Source: UBA9926 sp038131595 (lineage in GTDB: Bacteria; Pseudomonadota; Gammaproteobacteria; Pseudomonadales; Azotimanducaceae). From it: a stretch of 64,000 nucleotides of DNA. The DNA lies in contig JAYPPR010000008.1 in assembly GCA_038131595.1 (NCBI GenBank), forward strand, positions 124,001 through 188,000. Reading direction: 5' to 3'. This document shows positions 1 through 8,125 of this stretch, one piece after another; positions within the stretch are counted from its first letter, which is position 1, and every line of letters starts with the position of its first letter. Under the pieces are notes generated by a model. The model searched no databases and was not told where the DNA came from. It saw only the letters and a program-made list of their open reading frames with translations. The translations under genes and the position numbers were made by a program.

Positions 1-2
1 CC

Positions 3-290
3 ATTGCGGGCGTGGACGACGACGCGCTACCCCATCAGCTTTTAGCCGAGGCGGCGGTTCGAGACGCATTACGCGCGGGACTCCTCCAGCACAACGCCAA
101 CCATCCCGGCAGCAGCACGGCAGTCAAGCGCGTGATACTGCTCGCAACGCCACCTGATGTGGACCAGAACGAGATTACTGACAAGGGATATATCAACCAG
201 CGAGCGGTGTTGGACCATCGATCGAGCGAGGTAAACCGACTCTTTCGCGCGACAGCGGATGATGACGCCATTCTGCTCCTAACCGAATGA
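3..290 (+). CDS. C-terminal fragment of an aryl/acyl-CoA synthetase (feruloyl-CoA synthetase-like)
   Basis: The reading frame is open to the left edge, so the gene starts outside the window and only about 95 C-terminal residues are seen. The tail ITDKGYINQRAVL resembles the end of feruloyl-CoA synthetases and related adenylate-forming ligases. In those enzymes the Lys of the TDKG motif is the catalytic lysine of the mobile C-terminal domain, used to adenylate the acid before thioester formation with CoA. The AMP-binding core is not present to confirm substrate class. The next gene in the same direction is a sugar symporter about 225 bp downstream, with no sign of coupling. The ligase family is fairly secure; the aromatic-acid specificity is inference. 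Confidence 0.6.
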   Translation: MAGVDDDALPHQLLAEAAVRDALRAGLLQHNANHPGSSTAVKRVILLATPPDVDQNEITDKGYINQRAVLDHRSSEVNRLFRATADDDAILLLTE

Positions 291-515
291 TGCCTTACGA
301 AGTACGAAATCCAGCGCGGCACACGCTTTCCCTGCCTTGGCTGTCTCCGACGCAAAATAAGGGTATTCCCGTTCCAACAACGTGAATCGCGATCAATAGG
401 GAACACTAGGCTAGCGCGTTTGGGCATAACGGCCAGGTCGACTCCAGCCCCATTCGCGTGCAACCCTCCAATTGAATTGCGCGCCTCGGTCCTCCATGCT
501 GGAGCGGATAACCAG

Positions 516-1919
516 ATGACCCGCAGCATGAGCCAAACCGACCATACCGTTATGACGATTAAGGAGCGAGTCGCCTACAGCGCCTTTAATGGGGCCGACT
601 ACCTCGTCAAAAATGTGATCGGTAAATACATGTTCTTCTTCTACACGACCACTTTCGCGGTGAATCCCCTATGGCTCGCCTTCTGGCAGCCGTTCATGAA
701 AATTCTCGACGTGGTCACCGATCCACTGGTCGGTGAGTGGTCCGATCGCACCAAAAGTCGCATGGGCAAACGAAGGCCGTGGATCTTGATCGGCGCCATC
801 ACGCTCGGCGTTGTCTTCCCACTCAGTTGGATGCCAACGGTGGTGATGTTTTGGGATCCCGCGCCGACAGTACTGTCGATTTTCATCTACTTCATGATTT
901 TCAAGGTGCTTTACTACATCACCCATACCATGGCGGTTGTCCCCTATTACGCACTCGGAGCTGAGTTATCGTCTGACTATCAAGAGCGCACTAGGATTGT
1001 CGCCTGGCGGCATTTCATCGGCGTACCGATGACCGTGCTGGCAACGGTCCCCTTCGTCATTGCTTATGACCCTGACCTTTTTGATAACGAAATCACAGGT
1101 GTTGCTGTGGTGATGTGCGGAGTTGGGGCAATCATTATCGCTACTGGCATTTGGGCTGTCCTTGGAACCAAGGAGCGAGTCGCAGTCGAGCCAGCAGAAG
1201 AGCTGCCGCTGAAAGCCGCGCTCAAAATTACCCTCACCAACCGTCCATTTATGTTCTTGGTGGGTACCGTGTTTTTCTACGGCATTGGCCAGTACTTCGC
1301 GGTAGCCTTTGGCGTCTACTTGATCAACTACATCATTTTTGAGGGGGATAAGTCTCAGACTACACACTTGCTGATGGTTGCCACCGCAGGCGGCGTGGTC
1401 GTGAGTATGGGGCTCAACTTACTCATCAGGCGTCTCAGCAGTCGCTTTGAAAAAGTTATGCTCCTTAAGATTGGATTGCTCGCAAGTCTTACTGTACCGC
1501 TCACAGCCTTGGTCGCATTCCAGCCCCAGGAACCTGCTTGGTACTACTTACTCCACGCGTTGGCGCTGCCCATTGGCAACACGATCATTGAGGTATTACC
1601 CCTGTCCATTGTTGCTGACATCTGTGATCTCGACGAGATCAAAAGTGGTCGACGGCGCGAAGGCGCGTTCGTTGGGGTGTATAACTCCGCTTTCAAGACC
1701 GGCTATATGTTCGCGCCAGCGCTTGCGATGGTCTGCCTCTCACTCACTGGGTTTGATGGCACGCTCACGCAGCAGTCTCAAGAGACCAATCAGTGGCTAC
1801 ACATCTACTTCGTTCTCGGTACATTTGTGACGTTTGCTAGCGCTGCACTTTTGAGTCAATTCATTCGATTGCGCAAGGATGAAATCGAGGCGGCACAGGC
1901 GCAACGAGCAGCGGCTTAG
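516..1919 (+). CDS. MFS transporter, GPH (glycoside-pentoside-hexuronide):cation symporter type
   Basis: About 467 residues with roughly 12 hydrophobic segments. A cytoplasmic-loop signature DPLVGEWSDRT followed by SRMGKRRPW is typical of the GPH/MelB branch, and a second loop ADICDLDEIKSGRRREG is typical of its central loop. Such proteins sit in the inner membrane and import sugars, glycosides or related solutes with H+ or Na+. The frame is open further upstream (to 420). The ATG at 516 is preferred because GGAG lies 11 nt upstream; ATG at 528 or 552 is also possible, the latter giving the usual family N-terminus MTIKERVAYS. No glycosidase is adjacent, so the substrate cannot be guessed. Confidence 0.8.
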   Translation: MTRSMSQTDHTVMTIKERVAYSAFNGADYLVKNVIGKYMFFFYTTTFAVNPLWLAFWQPFMKILDVVTDPLVGEWSDRTKSRMGKRRPWILIGAITLGVVFPLSWMPTVVMFWDPAPTVLSIFIYFMIFKVLYYITHTMAVVPYYALGAELSSDYQERTRIVAWRHFIGVPMTVLATVPFVIAYDPDLFDNEITGVAVVMCGVGAIIIATGIWAVLGTKERVAVEPAEELPLKAALKITLTNRPFMFLVGTVFFYGIGQYFAVAFGVYLINYIIFEGDKSQTTHLLMVATAGGVVVSMGLNLLIRRLSSRFEKVMLLKIGLLASLTVPLTALVAFQPQEPAWYYLLHALALPIGNTIIEVLPLSIVADICDLDEIKSGRRREGAFVGVYNSAFKTGYMFAPALAMVCLSLTGFDGTLTQQSQETNQWLHIYFVLGTFVTFASAALLSQFIRLRKDEIEAAQAQRAAA

Positions 1920-2283
1920 TAATTTCCTATTCAATCGAGTACCAAGTCAGGGTTTATACACCGTTCGAGTGGTAGTTCAGTAGCTAGGCCGTACGCAGAG
2001 AGGAATTGCTGATCACCGTCAATGCGGGTCACTCTCACTTAAAAGGCTTCCTTCTAATCGAAGGGGGAGAGTAATCATTGGCGCTACAGGGATTTGCTCA
2101 GCACCATCGAGGAAGCCTCCAAGGGTCGAAAAAGATCGGGCCTCGCCAGCTGTCTCGTGCTGGTGGTACAAACAGCACGCCTCTCATCTCGATGAGCCCA
2201 GCAGCAGTCCGCAATGGAACGAAGGCAAGCACCGCATTGGGTAGTTTCGGCGCTTCTATCTAACCCTGACGCCCCCTCGACGA
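1920..2283. other. Intergenic gap between convergent genes
   Basis: No convincing gene, tRNA or classical terminator was seen in this 364-bp gap between the GPH symporter and the glutathione transferase. The short opposing ORFs at about 2078-2287 overlap each other and look like chance frames. Confidence 0.5.
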
Positions 2284-2886
2284 TCAATCTAGGCTTTGGG
2301 CTCTAGCAAGCGCTTCCCGCGACCAGCACCGGTTTAACCAGCCATCAACCTTGGGGAACTGACCAAAATCAAACCCGATGGACTTCATGAGCAGCATGAC
2401 CCCAGCAAGATTCAAATCCGCGACACAAAATTCGCTGCCAACAAGGTATTCGGAATCCGCCAGGTGCTGCTCGAGAACCGCGAGTGGGCGACCTAGACTT
2501 TCGGTCGCAGCCTCAATGACCGCTTGATCAGGGTTGCCGCCTGTGAAGAACTTTTGCACCACAATTTGCATCTGCAGCGGTTCAATCTCGCTAATCGCCC
2601 ATACCGACCACTGAATGGCTTTCGCCTCATTCAAGGCCTCAGTGGGATAGAGCGCTGGCGCATAATGTTTGGTGAGATAGAGATTGATCGCCATCGATTC
2701 GAACAGCGCAGTCTCGCCATCAACTAAAGCCGGTATTCGGCCGTTCGGGTTGACGGCTTGGTACTCCTTCGTTTTCGAATCATTAAAGTAATGCGTGGCA
2801 ACGTGCTCATAGGCTACGCCCGTTTCTTCAATCGCCCAGAGGGAACGAATGGCTCTTGAGGCAGATACGCCGTAAATCGTAATCAT
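2284..2886 (-). CDS. Glutathione S-transferase family protein
   Basis: A 200-residue protein of normal GST length. The N-terminal thioredoxin-like domain (about 1-78) begins ITIYGVSASRAIRSLWA, includes the cis-proline region NPNGRIPAL and the ES glutathione-contact motif (ALFESMAINLYL). The helical C-terminal domain (about 85-195) contains the N-capping type motif FCVADLNLA. Cytosolic glutathione conjugation or reduction is the expected role. The active-site Ser of S-SRA-type GSTs could be Ser8 or Ser10. AAGGAAA lies about 6 nt before the ATG. It is monocistronic as far as can be seen; substrate unknown. Confidence 0.85.
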   Translation of the reverse strand: MITIYGVSASRAIRSLWAIEETGVAYEHVATHYFNDSKTKEYQAVNPNGRIPALVDGETALFESMAINLYLTKHYAPALYPTEALNEAKAIQWSVWAISEIEPLQMQIVVQKFFTGGNPDQAVIEAATESLGRPLAVLEQHLADSEYLVGSEFCVADLNLAGVMLLMKSIGFDFGQFPKVDGWLNRCWSREALARAQSLD

Positions 2887-3077
2887 GAGTTTTCCTTAGC
2901 TGTCCTTGCTCATCACCCTATCAAAGGAGGAGGCGCACTCACCAGCACTTTGGGGAGGGAAGCAGTTTGAAATGGATTGGGGCTAGGGCGGCAGGCTCAG
3001 ATGCTATTTCAGTGACTTACTATCCCATGGACTAACACTTACTCACCCTCCTAGAACGCTTACTGAATCAAAGTCAT

Positions 3078-3100
3078 CACCCCCTCTGAATCAGGGGGTG
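3078..3100. other. Perfect 8-bp hairpin, GC-rich, no U-tract
   Basis: CACCCCCT and AGGGGGTG form an exact inverted repeat around a 7-nt loop, 64 bp beyond the end of the decarboxylase gene and about 190 bp before the GST start (both genes minus strand). No T-run follows on the minus strand, so an intrinsic terminator is not supported. It could be a processing or attenuation structure. Confidence 0.35.
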
Positions 3101-3163
3101 GCGGCGAGTGCGCAACGCGCGCCCGAGATTCGCCTGACTCCCCGCATCAAGGGCCAACACTCA

Positions 3164-4396
3164 CTAACTGTCTTTTAAGGCTTGCTCAATCGCATTGATC
3201 ACCGACTGTGAATCAAGAAGCGGATTCGCTGCGACTTGTCTGACCCAAGTCTCGCCATTGAGCGTGAGACGTGATGCGGCTCCAGTCTGCAGTCGATCAA
3301 GCAGATTCAGAGTGTCCATTTCGCCGCGTTCCGCTCGCCATACAACGACGCCAGACACAGGCTCACACAGCAGTCTCAACTTTGGCTGCGCAGACACCCA
3401 ATCGGCAACCAACGCCGCTTGATCAAGGCAATGCTCGATTCGTTTCGCAAGCCCAGACTTTCCCCACGCCAGCAAAGTCGCAAAAAGCGGAATAGCTGCC
3501 GCACCGCGAGAGCCTTGGATGCCAACGTTTGGCTGGGTAAGGTAATCGCCGCCCATTGATATCGCCCCCATCGATGCATCCGCCTCCCGAAACATCACCA
3601 ACGCTGATTCCTTTGGTTGAAATAAGAGCTTATGGGCCGACACCGACACCGAATCCGCTTGCTCAATTCCAGCGAGCCGATGAGCGTATTGGGTGAATTG
3701 AAGTGGTCCCGCCCAAGCCGCATCGACATGAGTCCATGCCGCATTCAGCTCGCCACTTAAGGGATCAATAACACCCGTTCCTGTAGTGCCTGCGGTGAGT
3801 ACCAATGCGGCATCATCGAGATTATCGGGCAGCGCATCGATGTCGAGAACACCCGATGGGGAACTGGGTATTTCGTAGAGTTCCAACCCCAAGAGATTGG
3901 CCGACTTCGCAATGGAAATATGGGCTGATGCAGAGGCAACGACACGACGAATGCCTACCCGCTCACGCGCAGCCCACAGTGCCGTTAAATTAGAGAGCGT
4001 CGAGCCGGATGTCATCAAGCCACCGCTCATCCCAAAGCAGGGAGCCAACCACTCCATGACCCGTGCCTCGATCGCTGCTGCTGCAGGGGAGGTGCCGGCG
4101 TGGAGTAAATTTTGATTGAGCCTCGCATTCCACTGCGCCATGACCCACGTGAGCCATGGAGTTGGCGGGTCCATGTGCGCCATCGAGTAGGGCTGGTCAA
4201 GTCTTGCTGCACCGTCCAATACCAGCGGCGCCAGTCTCTCTATGACTTCCTCACTCGCTGTCTCCTCATGGGGCCAGGACGTTGGCAGTTCGTGCTCTGT
4301 GGGTCGGGTCAACTTATGAGACGCCAGGTGGGACCCAAGGTGGGCCAGGGCTCGCTCCAGCGCCGCCACATCGGGCAAGAAATCGTCTTCAAACAT
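3164..4396 (-). CDS. Group II pyridoxal-phosphate-dependent decarboxylase
   Basis: 410 residues, shorter than the usual 470-500 of group II decarboxylases (glutamate, aspartate, diaminobutyrate or aromatic L-amino-acid decarboxylases). Key PLP features are visible: TSGSTLSNLTAL (about 129-140), stacking His159 in SAHIS, Asp225 in HVDAAWAG and the Schiff-base Lys256 in VSAHKLLFQ. These support a functional cytosolic enzyme. The length deficit appears to be in the C-terminal domain. The ATG lies 14 nt after the fdhD stop, so it may be cotranscribed with the formate dehydrogenase operon. The link between amino-acid decarboxylation and formate oxidation is not obvious. Family secure, substrate unknown. 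Confidence 0.8.
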   Translation of the reverse strand: MFEDDFLPDVAALERALAHLGSHLASHKLTRPTEHELPTSWPHEETASEEVIERLAPLVLDGAARLDQPYSMAHMDPPTPWLTWVMAQWNARLNQNLLHAGTSPAAAAIEARVMEWLAPCFGMSGGLMTSGSTLSNLTALWAARERVGIRRVVASASAHISIAKSANLLGLELYEIPSSPSGVLDIDALPDNLDDAALVLTAGTTGTGVIDPLSGELNAAWTHVDAAWAGPLQFTQYAHRLAGIEQADSVSVSAHKLLFQPKESALVMFREADASMGAISMGGDYLTQPNVGIQGSRGAAAIPLFATLLAWGKSGLAKRIEHCLDQAALVADWVSAQPKLRLLCEPVSGVVVWRAERGEMDTLNLLDRLQTGAASRLTLNGETWVRQVAANPLLDSQSVINAIEQALKDS

Positions 4397-4410
4397 GCAT
4401 CGCTACCCGA

Positions 4411-5310
4411 CTAATCTCGCTTAACTCTGTGGGCGTGCGTGTAAATATTCGCGCCCACATCGCTCGTAAACCCAATGAGCGTTATGCCACACGAATCCGC
4501 CAGTTCACATGCAAGCGATGAGGGAGGGCCCACCGCAACGACCACTTCAGCACCAAACATGGCCGCTTTTTGGATGAGTTCAAAGCTCGCCCGCCCCGAG
4601 AGCAACACGCCCTGCTCTGGACTCGCCTGAACTGTTCGATCAAAGCCACGGAGCACATGGGCGCCAATTAATTTGTCCAACGCGTTGTGTCGGCCGATAT
4701 CCTCTCGAAGCCCCTTTATTTCACCACTCGCATCGAATACGGCAGCTCCGTGAACGCCGCCCGATGCGTCAAAGAGTGACTGATGAGCGCGCATTTGCTC
4801 GGGGAGTTTTAGCACCGAGTCGAGACGGACGCTAAACCGCGAGCTAATGTCGGCACCACCACTTGCCATCACGGAGTCAATGTTAGTTTTGCCACATACG
4901 CCGCAACTCGACGACGTATAGGTGCTTCTTGCCAGTGTTTCGACGGCAACGGCTGGCTCAATACTCAATTGGGCGCGAATGACATTGTGCTGATGGTCAT
5001 CACCCGCGGGAGGACTGCAGTGTTCAAGCGCGCTGAAGTCCGTTCCACGCTGAATCACGCCCTCTGAAAAGAGATACCCGGCCGTCAGCTCATCGTCCGC
5101 ACCAGGCGTTCGCATCGTGATTGCAAGCGTACGCTCATCAAGGCTGGGCGTCGCGATGCGCATCTCAAGTGGAGCCTCCACCGCTACTGCATCCTCCGCG
5201 TGCGCATCAATTCCCTCCCTGTTACGGGTAATGGAGAAGGCCTGCGCCGGTTGCTGGGACGCGCGTGCAATGAAGCCAAGCGACATGGGAGCAAGGCGCA
5301 GATCAATCAC
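4411..5310 (-). CDS. fdhD: FdhD, formate dehydrogenase sulfurtransferase
   Basis: 299 residues. FdhD carries sulfur from the cysteine desulfurase to the bis-MGD molybdenum cofactor, which is required for formate dehydrogenase activity. The sulfur-carrying motif CGVCGK is present at Cys136 and Cys139 (equivalent to Cys121/Cys124 of E. coli FdhD). Other family stretches include the DDELTAGYLFSEG region and GREDIGRHNALDK-like LREDIGRHNALDK. The start overlaps the end of fdhA by 8 bp, so translation is probably coupled and it belongs to the fdh operon. Position after the catalytic subunit matches fds-type operons, where the homologue is called FdsC. Confidence 0.93.
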   Translation of the reverse strand: MIDLRLAPMSLGFIARASQQPAQAFSITRNREGIDAHAEDAVAVEAPLEMRIATPSLDERTLAITMRTPGADDELTAGYLFSEGVIQRGTDFSALEHCSPPAGDDHQHNVIRAQLSIEPAVAVETLARSTYTSSSCGVCGKTNIDSVMASGGADISSRFSVRLDSVLKLPEQMRAHQSLFDASGGVHGAAVFDASGEIKGLREDIGRHNALDKLIGAHVLRGFDRTVQASPEQGVLLSGRASFELIQKAAMFGAEVVVAVGPPSSLACELADSCGITLIGFTSDVGANIYTHAHRVKRD

Positions 5311-8125
5311 TCGGGAGCAGCTCTATTTGTTCCGAGTGACGTTCGGCAAATCGTTGCTGCCACGGGGATCGATGATTGGCTGGTGTGACCTCAACCGCAG
5401 TCACTTTATATTCAGGGCAATTGGTCGCCCAATCGCTCAAGTCCGTAGTTATCACATTGGTGCCAGTCATGGGGTGATGAAACGTCGTGTAGACCACCCC
5501 CTCTGCAACCGCATCAGATACTTTGGCCCGCAAACTAATCTCACCCATTCGACTTCGAATAGCCACCCAATCTCCCGACTGGATACCCCTGGTTTCAGCG
5601 TCCGCCTCGTGAATTTCGAGCACATCCTCTTCAAGCCAACGGATATTCTCGGTACGACGGGTTTGCGCACCAACATTGTATTGGCTCAGCATACGTCCGG
5701 TTGTGAGCAGCAGGGGGAATTTCCGATTTGCCCGCTCCTCTGTGGGCTGATACTCGGTGAGGATAAACATGCCCTTGCCCCGCACAAACTCGTGCTCATG
5801 CATCACGGGCGTTCCATTAGGCGCATCACTATTGCAAGGCCACTGAACGCTGCCCACCTCATCTAGTAGCTCGAAGGAGACCCCTGAAAAAGTCGGTGTT
5901 AAGCGAGCGACTTCGGTCATGATCTCACTGGCTGACTGGTACGCCATGGGGTATCCCAGTGCAGTGGACAATGCCTGGGTAACTTCCCACTCGGCCATCC
6001 CGGTTTTTGGCGCCATCACGGGCCTAACGCGATTAATCCGCCGCTCGGCATTGGTGAAGGTGCCATCTTTCTCTAAGAATGATGTGCCTGGCAGAAACAC
6101 ATGAGCAAATTTAGCCGTCTCGTTAAGAAATAAATCTTGAACAATGACACAGTCCATTTGACTGAGTGCCGACTCAACGTGCTGCGTGTTCGGGTCTGAC
6201 TGGGCGATATCTTCACCCTGTATATAGATGCCTTTGAATTGCCCGTCACAAGCCGCATCCAACATGTTGGGAATCCGAAACCCAGGCTCGTGATGCAGGG
6301 TTACGCCCCAATCATCATCGAACAGCGCTCGAACCGCGTCGTCAGTAATCGAACGATAGCCTGACAGTTCATGAGGAAAAGACCCCATATCGCAAGATCC
6401 TTGGACGTTGTTCTGACCTCGGAGGGGATTGACGCCAACACCGGCTCGACCGATGTTGCCGGTTGCCATAGCGAGGTTCGCCATGGCCATCACCATGCTG
6501 GACCCTTGGGAATGTTCTGTGACGCCAAGACCATAGTAAATCGCTGCTCGGTCCGCCCTCGCATACTCCCTTGCGGCCGCCCGGATTGTTTCGGCATCCA
6601 CGCCGACTTGCGTTGCGATGGCCTCGGGCGCGTTCGTCGGAGAACTGGCAAAGAGAAGCCACTCTTTAAACGACGGAATATCACAACGCGCCCGAACGAA
6701 CGCTTCGTCCACAAGCCCTTCGGTAACGACCACGTGAGCAAACGCGTTCATCATCGCGACATTGGTGCCTGGCGTCAGCGCTAGGTGGTGGGCTGCCTCA
6801 ACATGAGGGGAACGCACTAGGTCAATCCGTCTGGGGTCGACCACAATGAGCGATGCTCCCGCTCGCAGGCGCTTTTTCATCCTTGCGGCGAAGACGGGGT
6901 GCGCGTCGGTGGGGTTGGCCCCGATGACCAAAATAACGTCTGCTTGACTCACCGATTCAAAATGCTGAGTACCTGCTGAGGTGCCAAAGGTTTGTTTTAG
7001 ACCATAGCCCGTGGGCGAGTGACAGACGCGCGCGCACGTATCGACGTTGTTATTCCCGAACGCTGCTCGGATCATTTTTTGGACGACCCAAACCTCCTCA
7101 TTGGTGCACCGACTCGATGTAATTCCCCCAATGGACTGGGGACCATAGCGCTCCCGGACCGTTTTCAAACGCTGTGCAGCGAAGTCGATGGCGGTGTCCC
7201 AGGACACTGTGCGCCAGGGTTCGTTCACCGATTCGCGCACCATCGGTTCCGTAATCCGGTCTTGGTGCTGCGCGTAGCCCCAAGCGAATCGACCTTTGAC
7301 GCAAGAATGACCTTCATTCGCTAGCCCGTCCTTGTGCGGCACCATACGAACGACCTGGTCACCTTTTACTTCGGCTTTGAATGAGCAACCAACACCACAG
7401 TAAGCGCAAGTTGTCAGCACGCTACGATCGGGGACACCCTGCTCAATGACGGTATTCTCCATCAGCGTTGCCGTGGGGCACGCTTGCACACAAGCCCCAC
7501 ACGAGACGCAATCACTGTCAAAGAATTGATCTGCGCCCGTTTTGACGCGGGACTGAAACCCCCGACCTTCAATCGTGAGCGCAAACGTGCCTTGGATATC
7601 TTCGCAGGCGCGAACGCATCTGGAACAGACAATGCATTTACTCGGGTCGTAGGTGAAATAGGGGTTAGACGCGTCTTTCTCTTCCTGGGTGTGGGAGGAA
7701 ACCGCTTGGTACCGTACTTCACGAAGACCCACCTGTCCTGCCACGTCTTGGAGTTCACAATCCCCATTGGCGGAACAAGTGAGGCAATCCAGAGGATGAT
7801 CCGATATGTACAGTTCCATGACCCCTCGCCTCAATTGAGCGAGGTCTTGGGTCTCGGTCCTTACCACCAAACCCTCGCTAACGGGCTCGGTGCAAGAGGA
7901 CACCGGATTTTTTCGACCGTCCACTTCGACCAGGCACATTCGGCAAGATCCGAATGCTTCTAGGGAGTCGGTGGAGCAAAGTTTGGGAATGGGAATATCC
8001 GCTTCAAGCGCGGCGCGCAAAATGGAGTCGCCCGATTGGGCCTCGACCTGCTGACCATTGATCACCAAACTGACGCGTTCGCCCCCGCCCTTTGGCGTGC
8101 CTAAATCATGATCTGCGAGTCTCAT
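5303..8125 (-). CDS. fdhA: NAD-dependent formate dehydrogenase, catalytic (alpha) subunit
   Basis: 940 residues; oxidises formate to CO2 at a bis-MGD molybdenum (or tungsten) centre in the cytosol. Cluster ligands can be read in order: [2Fe-2S] Cys50/61/64/78; His110, Cys114/117/123; two ferredoxin-type [4Fe-4S] sites Cys164/167/170/174 and Cys206/209/212/216; and the cofactor-proximal [4Fe-4S] Cys240/243/247/275. The catalytic loop CARVCHSPT puts the metal-ligating Cys at 368 and His at 369, so this is the cysteine and not the selenocysteine form. A C-terminal molydopterin dinucleotide-binding domain follows (about 810-925). Its start overlaps the fdhB stop as ATGA. Electrons pass to NAD+ through the FdhB subunit. 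Confidence 0.95.
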   Translation of the reverse strand: MRLADHDLGTPKGGGERVSLVINGQQVEAQSGDSILRAALEADIPIPKLCSTDSLEAFGSCRMCLVEVDGRKNPVSSCTEPVSEGLVVRTETQDLAQLRRGVMELYISDHPLDCLTCSANGDCELQDVAGQVGLREVRYQAVSSHTQEEKDASNPYFTYDPSKCIVCSRCVRACEDIQGTFALTIEGRGFQSRVKTGADQFFDSDCVSCGACVQACPTATLMENTVIEQGVPDRSVLTTCAYCGVGCSFKAEVKGDQVVRMVPHKDGLANEGHSCVKGRFAWGYAQHQDRITEPMVRESVNEPWRTVSWDTAIDFAAQRLKTVRERYGPQSIGGITSSRCTNEEVWVVQKMIRAAFGNNNVDTCARVCHSPTGYGLKQTFGTSAGTQHFESVSQADVILVIGANPTDAHPVFAARMKKRLRAGASLIVVDPRRIDLVRSPHVEAAHHLALTPGTNVAMMNAFAHVVVTEGLVDEAFVRARCDIPSFKEWLLFASSPTNAPEAIATQVGVDAETIRAAAREYARADRAAIYYGLGVTEHSQGSSMVMAMANLAMATGNIGRAGVGVNPLRGQNNVQGSCDMGSFPHELSGYRSITDDAVRALFDDDWGVTLHHEPGFRIPNMLDAACDGQFKGIYIQGEDIAQSDPNTQHVESALSQMDCVIVQDLFLNETAKFAHVFLPGTSFLEKDGTFTNAERRINRVRPVMAPKTGMAEWEVTQALSTALGYPMAYQSASEIMTEVARLTPTFSGVSFELLDEVGSVQWPCNSDAPNGTPVMHEHEFVRGKGMFILTEYQPTEERANRKFPLLLTTGRMLSQYNVGAQTRRTENIRWLEEDVLEIHEADAETRGIQSGDWVAIRSRMGEISLRAKVSDAVAEGVVYTTFHHPMTGTNVITTDLSDWATNCPEYKVTAVEVTPANHRSPWQQRFAERHSEQIELLPSD

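Noticed and set aside
35..529. 164-residue minus-strand ORF at the left edge
   Set aside because: Antisense to the ligase tail; Arg/Ser-rich, no domain pattern.
3078..3100. Rho-independent terminator for the decarboxylase gene
   Set aside because: The stem is perfect, but no T-run follows on the transcribed strand.
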